From Isoetes taiwanensis (lineage: Eukaryota > Streptophyta > Lycopodiopsida > Isoetales > Isoetaceae): a stretch of 64,000 nt of DNA. Shown here one piece after another: positions 56,535-64,000 of this stretch (positions are counted from its first letter, which is position 1; each line of letters begins with the position of its first letter). The notes beneath the pieces were generated by a model. That model ran no database searches and was not told the origin of the DNA. It was given only the letters and a program-made list of their open reading frames with translations. The stretch is from assembly GCA_021234155.1 (NCBI GenBank), contig JAJEKV010000008.1, positions 8,460,445 through 8,524,444 of the forward strand, given 5' to 3'. The translations under genes and the position numbers were made by a program.

Positions 56535-58814
56535 TGATACGGTTCACAACAATAAACCATACCTTCTATAGGTTCACAACAATAAACCATACCCTTTATC
56601 TCCTCTAAATAGAATATCATATCTCTTCAAAACAAATCATAATCTCTTAATCCGTAAACCGTCTAGGTTTGCTACAGAATCCATAGAATAAACCGTTAGC
56701 AATGACAAAATGATCTAAGTATGAAATAAGAAGACAAATAAACACGGATCCAATGAACATAAGATACGAGTTACACCAATTGATATGAACTACACCAATA
56801 GCTCAGAATGACCTGGCTCTAGTTCACCAAAACTAGAGGAAGATTCTCAATTCAAGGCAAATAATGGCAGTTCTCCACCCAACCGGGCCAATCGGTGTTG
56901 AGAACTGGCAGATTAACAGCAAGGCAGAAGGCAATGGCAATTTCTAGGCAAGGAGCTTGGTTCTCTTCAAAAAGGGCAATCTTGGTTGTGCAGTCCAGTC
57001 TGACCCACGACCACTCTTTTGGTGATATCTCACGATCCACAAGAAGTTAGCAAATGGGCGACCCCAATCCGGAAACTAGACACTGAGAGCTTTCCAATGA
57101 GCCCTGGATTGCCATAATCTGACTTATATTCGTTGAGATATGATCTTTTGAAGTTGGCCTTTTAGAAACTGCTATTTTTGGACTGGGATATTATCAAAGA
57201 GATTAGCTTGGCTTAATAGATATTATTTGACCATAACCATTACAATTGCCATTTAATTGCCTTGCCATGCTATTAGTTTGCCCTTCTCACACACCCATGC
57301 TAGTCCACCAAGACCAACGTTCAAGGCCACTCCCCCGAGCTACCATATCCATATCAATTCCTCCCTTTCTGAAGGCAACTGACCTCAGTTGTGTACATAA
57401 ACAAATTAAGCACCAACTTAATTTATCCAATTGAGCACCAACTCAATTTATACATGAGCACCAACTCAATCTATTTTAAGGACCAAAGGCTAGGATTATG
57501 ACTTCATAAAATAGCACCAACTATTTATGACAATCACAACTGTTGTGGCTAAAGATTAAGATAAAGATTCAGGGAAGATTTGATTATTCTTTTGAGATAT
57601 ATTAGCAAAGCTTAAGATCTACTAGATAAAATTTAAATTTTAAGATAAAGGCAAGATTAGGCTCAGTTCCCTCTGCGTATTCCACGTCACCAATTATATG
57701 TTTCCTGCAACAAACAATTTTGTTATACCAATATCCAAAGGTTGATTACTCTGGGTAGAATCGGATTGGAAAGAATGATCCAAGAAGTTTAGATTTTAAA
57801 TTCATAGAAAGAAGATCATTTAGATTCTCAAAGGAGAAGGAATTCTATTCCAGTTTGCAATCACTAGCACCAACTAGATGACTTACAAACATCAAGAATA
57901 GCCAGAATAAGGTTCTCTATTCCTGTTTGCAATCTCCAGCACCAACCGGAAGTCTTTGCAAACTTTAGGAATAGCCTAGCTCTGATACCAATTGATACGG
58001 TTCACAACAATAAACCATACCTTCTATAGGTTCACAACAATAAACCATACCCTTTATCTCCTCTAAATAGAATATCATATCTCTTCAAAACAAATCATAA
58101 TCTCTTAATCCGTAAACCGTCTAGGTTTGCTACAGAATCCATAGAATAAACCGTTAGCAATGACAAAATGATCTAAGTATGAAATAAGAAGACAAATAAA
58201 CACGGATCCAATGAACATAAGATACGAGTTACACCAATTGATATGAACTACACCAATAGCTCAGAATGACCTGGCTCTAGTTCACCAAAACTAGAGGAAG
58301 ATTCTCAATTCAAGGCAAATAATGGCAGTTCTCCACCCAACCGGGCCAATCGGTGTTGAGAACTGGCAGATTAACAGCAAGGCAGAAGGCAATGGCAATT
58401 TCTAGGCAAGGAGCTTGGTTCTCTTCAAAAAGGGCAATCTTGGTTGTGCAGTCCAGTCTGACCCACGACCACTCTTTTGGTGATATCTCACGATCCACAA
58501 GAAGTTAGCAAATGGGCGACCCCAATCCGGAAACTAGACACTGAGAGCTTTCCAATGAGCCCTGGATTGCCATAATCTGACTTATATTCGTTGAGATATG
58601 ATCTTTTGAAGTTGGCCTTTTAGAAACTGCTATTTTTGGACTGGGATATTATCAAAGAGATTAGCTTGGCTTAATAGATATTATTTGACCATAACCATTA
58701 CAATTGCCATTTAATTGCCTTGCCATGCTATTAGTTTGCCCTTCTCACACACCCATGCTAGTCCACCAAGACCAACGTTCAAGGCCACTCCCCCGAGCTA
58801 CCATATCCATATCA
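56535..58814 (-). mobile_element. Second non-coding LTR element with 822-base LTRs
   Basis: LTRs at 56535-57356 and 57993-58814 look identical, including a shared 62-residue frame, implying recent insertion. The interior is only 636 bases and has no coding motif. Minus-strand signals: LTR start TGATATGGATATGG, LTR end GTGAACCGTATCA, primer site ATTGGTATCAGAGCTA (57992-57977), purine tract AGAAAGGGAGGAAT. It shares LTR start, purine tract and primer site with the 334-base element four bases to its left, suggesting a common helper. CCAAC (58815-58819) on its right matches CCAAC (56192-56196) left of the smaller element. Confidence 0.88.
57357..57992 (-). other. Interior of the second miniature element
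   Basis: 636 non-coding bases between the two LTRs, with a short internal repetition of GTTTGCAATC...AGCACCAAC phrases (57857-57960) and of GAGCACCAACTCAAT (57433-57470). Confidence 0.6.
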
Positions 58815-58939
58815 CCAACCAACCGCCTCGTGGCCTTGCCTAGACTGGCCACAGCCCTGCCATAGCCTGCCTAGCCCTGCCAGACCTGACAAGCCCCTGC
58901 CATAGCCTAAACCTTGCTTGACGTGCCATACCCCTAGTC

Positions 58940-59850
58940 ATGACCACAGAAGCAGCCCAGTGTCCGGACTCACCCCTAGCAGGTGAGCTTCCACAGACCA
59001 CAACACCCCACCTCGGCAAAAACCCTAGACAGCGGGCCGACCTCCCCCGCAGCCGAGCCCGCCTGGAAAACCAAGAAGGGCCACCAAGAAGCGCCCCCGC
59101 AGTGCGCTAGCAAGGCAAGGGAGAGACATCCCCGCATGAAGAAGGAGGCCCGGGCCAAGGCCCACACAGCCAGGCCGGCTCGGCAGCCGGAAGTTGGTTG
59201 CTCAGGCCCCACAGGGCCCCCTCCGTTGGCAGAACCTTGGGCCGCCATCCAAGCTGGAGTTGAGGCCAACAGTGCCCGCATTGCGGGCCTGAAGACAGAG
59301 ATGGAGTCCGCAACATCCCACGTGTTGCGCAGATAGTTGGTGATAGCGAAACAACAGATCACTGAGTTGGAGACCCAAGCACGCCGGCTGGACGACAGCA
59401 TCCGCTTGGTGCACTCTGAGAGACAGCAAGACCGGCAGGTGCTCGCAGTATTATGCAGGCTCGCATGGATACCCCGAACCGCTGAGACAGGGGAGCGCCG
59501 AGACACTTGCAATCACGTCTCAACTCCACATCGAGGTTGATGAGGCCAATGCCATGGCACGGCGCGCACATGCCACACTCCAGTTGGAAGTTGAGAAGGC
59601 TGTCGCTGCAAGACAGAGGTTGCAGGCCGCCTTGGAGGTTAACGAGGCAAAGATCGAAGCGCCTTCGAGAAGGATTTGGCAGGGGATCGGGAAATGCAAA
59701 GAGCCCGACCGTCCATTGCCCAAAGAAGGCAAGGGCCTCCAGGCAGAGGGCGAACAATGGCGATCGCACGCGGAAGATGGCAAGACAGACCAAGCCTTGC
59801 AAGAGCCGAGCTCCGCACTTCGAGAGAACGTAAGCCGCAGCACATGACAC
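58940..59850 (+). pseudogene. LINE ORF1, charged coiled-coil protein
   Basis: Starts MTTEAAQCPDSPLAGELPQ at 58940, but changes frame at least three times. Segments such as EANSARIAGLKTEMESA (59255-59310), ITELETQARRLDDSIRLVHS and LQLEVEKAVAARQRLQAAL (59570-59630) have heptad-like spacing typical of ORF1p coiled coils. No RRM or zinc knuckle is seen. Broken by frameshifts and a stop at 59334. Confidence 0.6.
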
Positions 59851-60575
59851 ACCATTACCACAAGCCCAACAACCCGCAAGACGCCAATCGGGGTCACCCG
59901 TGAACTGAACACCGGTAACCGCAGCCCCCGCCGCCGCATCATCATGTGTGCCACCACCGGGCCGAGTGGGCGGTGCCCTCACCGGACGCCGAGTCCGGTG
60001 GAGGCGCAGCGCACGAGCCACAACCCGGTAGTTCGATCTGCCGGAAGAGCCGGGAGAGAATCTCACCCGGAAGATACACACACGCATCCTTGGGCGCATG
60101 ACATTTCCTGGTCCAGAACCTGTTCAGGTTACGCGACCAGCCCGGTGTGGGGTCCAAACGGCGCCCGAGCCCACAAACGAGTCGTGGTGTTCATGGTTGC
60201 GATGCACGAAGTTCGAGAGGCCATACCGCGACAGGGCAAGTTATCAAGGGCACATCTCTCAGATGTGAGCCGGATCTTACTTCGATTGCAACAGAGGCAC
60301 GCAGGAGGGAGTTCGCCAGGTCGGGGGCCCCGCGGTCGACCAAATGCCGCAGCTCCACCTCGCCGCCCAAATGCTACCCCCGCGCCTCGGCTCCGCCTCG
60401 ATCTCCGCACCGCCTTTACCCTACAACTTCGGTGCCCCGCCAGCCAAATGCTGCCCCGCCGCCTCGCTTCGCTTGTCCGAAGTCTACCCCGCAACTCCGG
60501 GCAAGCCCCCGCCGGTCCATTTGTGACACACACTACACAAGCATCTCCGACCGTTCAATAGGAATTGTGCCTTCG
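59851..60575 (+). other. Proline/arginine-rich linker of the LINE
   Basis: GC-rich DNA between ORF1 and endonuclease. Several overlapping frames (for example 59944-60561) are rich in Pro, Arg and Ala because of composition. Which frame was coding cannot be decided. Confidence 0.4.
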
Positions 60576-60578
60576 GGT

Positions 60579-61447
60579 GGTGGTCTGGAACTGTCGGGGT
60601 TTCCCGTGGCAGAAGGGGCCTCAATTCAGTAGCTGTAGACATGGATCTCATCTTCCTCATGGAGACATGGGAACACCCAGGCCACAGGCTGCCCGATTTG
60701 CCAGGGTACCAGCATTTTTCAGTGTTCAATAGTTGTACAGGGAGACGTGGGCACGGTGGGGTTGCCTGCTACTACCGGGTAGCCTTGGCACATTTGGTTT
60801 CCCTCCAGAAGACCGACAGACATAACCGCTACTTGTGGATCCGAGTGCACCACCCTGGCGGAGATCCTCTCTTCCTAGCTGCTTGCTACTTTCCCCATGC
60901 AGAGAGTCCCTTCTATCACAGCCACCCGGAGGTGGACAGGATGGACCCGTATGTCGATCTATATGATGACATACAGCAGCACAAGCGGATGGGCAGAGTC
61001 ATGCTCCTTGGAGACTTCAATGCGCGGACAGGGGTGGAACAGGCCATGCGGCTGGACCCCCTCGCGGATGACGTGCTGCAGTTGCGTCCCGCAGAGGCAG
61101 CTTGCACACGGCACTCAGATGACAGTCAGGTCACCCGCTTCGGCAGACAATTGCTCCTGATGTGCGGTATCTTTGACCTGCTCATATGCAATGGCCTACC
61201 ACAATGGCCCTCTTCCCACGGGTACACTTGCAGACAGGACAATCACGGCGGCGGAACTAGTGTCGTGGATTATGTCATAGTGGCTGCGCAGGATGTACAC
61301 CTTGTCAGCCATTTTCACGTCGGCACGGACAGTCGGGACGAGGAGGCCGACTCAGATCACCTCCCACTCTATGTGAAGCTGGCCTGGCCAGCCGCTCGCC
61401 CTCGAAGAGCGCATTCCTTGCCGACCTCGGTTGCGCTTGGATTATGA
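60579..61447 (+). pseudogene. LINE APE-type endonuclease domain
   Basis: Nicks target DNA to prime reverse transcription. The N-terminal VVWNCRGFPW (from 60580) lies one frame off the main stretch, which runs 60641-61447. Catalytic positions are all visible: Asn in WNCRG, Glu in METW (60662), Asp and Asn in LGDFNAR (about 61007-61027), and His in SDHLPL (61352-61369). Apart from the one frameshift the domain is well preserved. Confidence 0.9.
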
Positions 61448-62975
61448 GCAGGCGGAGGGTTACGCTGACATGCTCGCAGAAGCCCTCCCGACAGTTCTGC
61501 GGGCCCACACGCTGGAGCAGCAAACCGACCAGCTGGTTGAGCTCCTCAGAACAGGGGCAGACAGGTGCTTTGGGAGACCTCCCCCATGCCCGAGATCAGA
61601 GGTCGCAACCTTCCCGCGTAACAGATGGTTTGATGCTGAGTGTAAGGAACGCAAACGCGCACTCCGTCTCATCGTGGATCGGGACACGCGAAAGCTCGGG
61701 CCACCAGCCATTACCGTGCCTTCCTCAAGGAAACAAAGGCAAGGTACGGCAAGGCACCAACGAAAATGTTCGCCCCTCACCGGATGCCCACCCGAGAACT
61801 TTTTTCCCCGGCCACGACCCTTTAACGGGAACATCACGGCGGTGCAATGGGAGCAGTACCTGCAACAACTTTATGATCCCCCTGAACACGGACGGATGTG
61901 CCCCCGCGAACATGGCCCAATCGGTGATCACGTAAGAAGATGTCGAAGAGGGGCTGCAGCCTACCGCTAATGGGAAGGCAAAATGACTTGGACGGCCTGC
62001 AAGCGGAGTTGCTCAAGTGGGCAGGACAGCCCATGATGCCCGTCCTTGCTGCTACTGTTCAACAGGGCGCTGCAAGAGGGTTTTCCCCGGTCATGGACCA
62101 CAAGCAGGGTTGTTCCGATCTACAAGGCGGGGCACTCACACCGTCCCAGCCCACCACCGAACCATCATGGTCAACTCAAGTGTTTGCCAAGCCGCGGCGC
62201 GGGCATTCTCGAACAAAGAGGTAACCCGGATGGGCAGGCGTAGGCAACGGAAGTCGGGGCACTTACCGTGCAAAGCTTCCGCCACTCGACATTCAACCAT
62301 TGATCACATCTTCACACTCAGGGCCCTGGTCGAGGACAGCAGGAACCGTCGGGAGGACCTGTACTGCTGTTTTGTGGACTTTGCAAAAGCTTTACGACCG
62401 CATACCGAAAAGTTGTGGGCGAGATTGCACCATCTCGGGCTCCCTATGGATCTCTGCGAACGCAGCGGTACGTGATCAGACGAGACCTGAGACACCGCAC
62501 GGCCGCATGCAACCGGAAGGACAGTCATTTGCCAGTAGCATTGGAGTTAGGCAAGGTTGTCCTCTCTCACCCACACTCTTTGGACTTTACATTGACCAGT
62601 TGGAAGCTTGGCTTGCTACCAATGGGGGTATCTGACTCTTGCACCCGTGTCATCCGCAGCTCATCTATGCGGATGATGTGGACCTCTTGGCCCATACACC
62701 AGAGGGCATGTAGGCACACCTAGATACCCTGGACACATTCTGCCAGGCGACGGACATGCGTGTCAACCTGGCCAAGACTAAGGTGGTCCTCATATCCTCC
62801 TCACGTCATCCAGCACCTCCGGCACTCACTTATCAGGGGCAGATGGTAGAGGTCACACCCAGCTACAAGTACCTGGGCGTGGAATTTCCGTCCTCAATGT
62901 ATTGGGATGCATCCATTCGCCTTCGGGTGACCGCAGGGGTTGGAAGGTTATGCATAAATGCAAAACAATAGTCAC
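61448..62975 (+). pseudogene. LINE reverse transcriptase domain
   Basis: After a linker with WFDAECKERKRALR (about 61627-61670), RT motifs appear in changing frames: NDLDGLQAELLKW (about 61985-62020), SRVVPIYKAG, CCFVDFAKA (62365-62390), GVRQGCPLSPTLFGLYIDQL (from 62543), YADDVDLLAH (62666-62695) with the catalytic Asp pair, and MRVNLAKTKVVLIS plus YKYLGVEF in the thumb region. At least five frameshifts and one stop (after EGM, 62712) inactivate it. Confidence 0.9.
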
Positions 62976-63890
62976 AGAGGGGCACCAGATGACCGGGGCC
63001 ACCAAATCACATTTGTTTCGAACCTTGGTGGAGCCAGTTCTTCAGATCGCGGTCGAGGTGTGGGGCCCAAAGTGTCTTTGGCGACTTGGAACGACTTAGA
63101 GCAGGTCCAGAAGGCATTTTTGACGCGGGCACTTGGGGTCAAGCCCTCGCCCCATATCGGATCTTGTTGCAGAGACAGATTCATGCCCCTGCAGCATGCG
63201 GCCCTCGATAGACACATTGTTTATTTCCAGAAGGTGGCCAGCATGGGCGACACTCGGCTCCCGCACTTGGCTTACGCTATGGCGATGAGCCCGCAACGAC
63301 TTAGGGCTTGTTGGAAGGACAAGAGAGCCCAGTGGCTAGCGTGCTGGAACGTAGACGCACATAGGTGCGTCCAGGTGCACACAGACGCCGGCGGGGATAG
63401 GCTGAGGGGGTACTTGGACTCTTGTTTCCTGGGAAAGATCTGGAACCACCATGCTCGAACGGTAAAGATGGCACACTACAAACAAAGACATAAACCCCAC
63501 CCCGTTCGAGGCCCATTGGCTCTACCTGCGTTCTCAGTTGCCCATGAAGAAGCGCAGGATCATCGCGTCCATTCGAACAGGGGCCCACCATCTTCGGCTT
63601 GAGACGGGTCGGTGGGTTGGAGAGCCGCGCCAGGACAGCCTTTGTCAGTGTTGCCCGTTGGGGGTTGTTGAGGATGAAAGCCATGCCTTCCAGAGCTGTC
63701 CCGCCTATAGTCAGATTCGGGATCGCTACATTCTCTTTGTGCGACCTGGTCTGCCCCTGCACGAGCTACTCAGTACGCCGTCAGTTCGATCCCTTGGCTC
63801 CTACCTCCAGGAGGTTTTGGATCTCATGGACTCACCTCGCCCCCGGCCCTACCGAGGTGCCGAAATTCATGTGTATATGTATATTTGTAC
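62976..63890 (+). pseudogene. LINE C-terminal region with CCHC-like motif
   Basis: Includes HLRLETGRWVGEPR-type sequence followed by LCQCCPLGVVEDESHAFQSC (about 63643-63700). This Cys/His cluster with an EDE-H-C spacing is found at the C-terminus of several non-L1 LINE clades. The frame is changed once near 63600, and downstream sequence (SQIRDRYILFVRPGL) continues the match. Confidence 0.75.
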
Positions 63891-64000
63891 AACCGCCAAA
63901 GCCAGTTTGTTGTCGCGACGTTTTTCCCTCCTAAGGGGGGGTTTTTTAATCCGGGTAGTAACGGGCTTGCTGCACCCGTGTAATTTGGGTCCCATAGGCC
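63891..64000 (+). other. LINE 3' untranslated end at the window edge
   Basis: A G-run/T-run (GGGGGGGTTTTTTAATCCGG) and a GC-rich tail. No poly-A or target duplication can be defined within the window. Confidence 0.4.

Larger units (their letters stand above)
58820..64000 (+). mobile_element. GC-rich non-LTR retrotransposon (LINE), frameshifted, non-L1-like
   Basis: Plus-strand order: charged coiled-coil ORF1, proline-rich linker, APE-type endonuclease, RT with GVRQGCPLSP and YADD motifs, and a C-terminal cysteine/histidine motif near 63.65 kb, as in a complete LINE. Base composition is strikingly GC-rich compared with everything to its left. Frame breaks occur in all domains. The RT and C-terminal motifs resemble I/L2/RTE-like or algal-type LINEs more than plant L1, which usually reads GLRQGDPLSP; clade placement needs phylogeny. 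The 3' end is at or beyond the window edge. Confidence 0.85.

Noticed and set aside
56852-57040. 62-residue frame duplicated at 58310-58498
   Set aside because: Part of the identical 822-base LTRs; no protein family recognised.
59944-60561. 205-residue proline/arginine-rich protein
   Set aside because: Several frames and both strands are open here because of GC-rich composition; no conserved motif separates a true frame.

Overview
This is a slice of a large, repeat-rich plant nuclear genome, most likely a gymnosperm and probably a conifer. The evidence is two A-type (CYP71-clan) cytochrome P450 genes with the usual single phase-0 intron, decayed plant housekeeping gene fragments that keep introns, plant retroelements primed by initiator tRNA-Met, and long AT-rich intergenic DNA. 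The species cannot be fixed from the sequence; 'gymnosperm' is an inference from the P450 style and the repeat load. All homology calls were made by eye from conserved motifs, without database searches.

Layout, left to right. (1) 258-1944, minus strand: an intact two-exon P450. (2) 3718-4336, plus strand: a frameshifted C-terminal remnant of an ER-type calcium ATPase. (3) 4940-17062, plus strand: a full-length Ty3/gypsy chromovirus-like element with 1.6 kb LTRs, a tRNA-Met primer site, a leader carrying six nested hairpin repeats, and an almost fully decayed interior. (4) 17600-18520, minus strand: a decayed secretory carrier membrane protein (SCAMP) gene with recognisable introns. (5) 19470-31305, minus strand: a very large non-autonomous LTR element (LARD type, ~3 kb LTRs, perfect target duplication GATGC) whose non-coding interior holds a SINE and an eleven-copy GC-rich hairpin satellite. 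(6) 31344-31785, minus strand: three spliceable exons of an unrecognised gene. (7) 32789-36511, minus strand: a 3.7 kb LTR element with ~185 bp LTRs and a perfect target duplication ATGAG. It carries pieces of host genes, namely a PPR-like segment inside a 609-codon open frame and an hnRNP-like glycine-rich region. This is the most interesting structure in the window. (8) 39237-40850, plus strand: a second intact P450 with an unusual oxygen-activation motif.

(9) 43.1-50.0 kb, minus strand: a 5'-incomplete chromovirus with LTR, chromodomain integrase, RT and gag zinc-knuckle remnants. (10) 50270-52700, minus strand: a Copia remnant with most of the RT domain deleted. (11) 52.7-56.1 kb: anonymous DNA with local tandem duplications. 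(12) 56197-58814, minus strand: two miniature LTR elements (TRIM/SMART type) in tandem, jointly flanked by CCAAC. (13) 58.8-64.0 kb, plus strand: a GC-rich, frameshifted LINE with an APE-type endonuclease, RT and a C-terminal zinc motif, apparently not of the usual plant L1 type.

Only the two P450 genes look like intact host genes. Both read away from the centre of the window, and both have a TATA box only about 37-39 bp before the likely start codon. If they act in specialised metabolism, as their clan suggests, they may be an old pair split by waves of retroelement insertion. The rest is transposons and genes broken by decay or capture.
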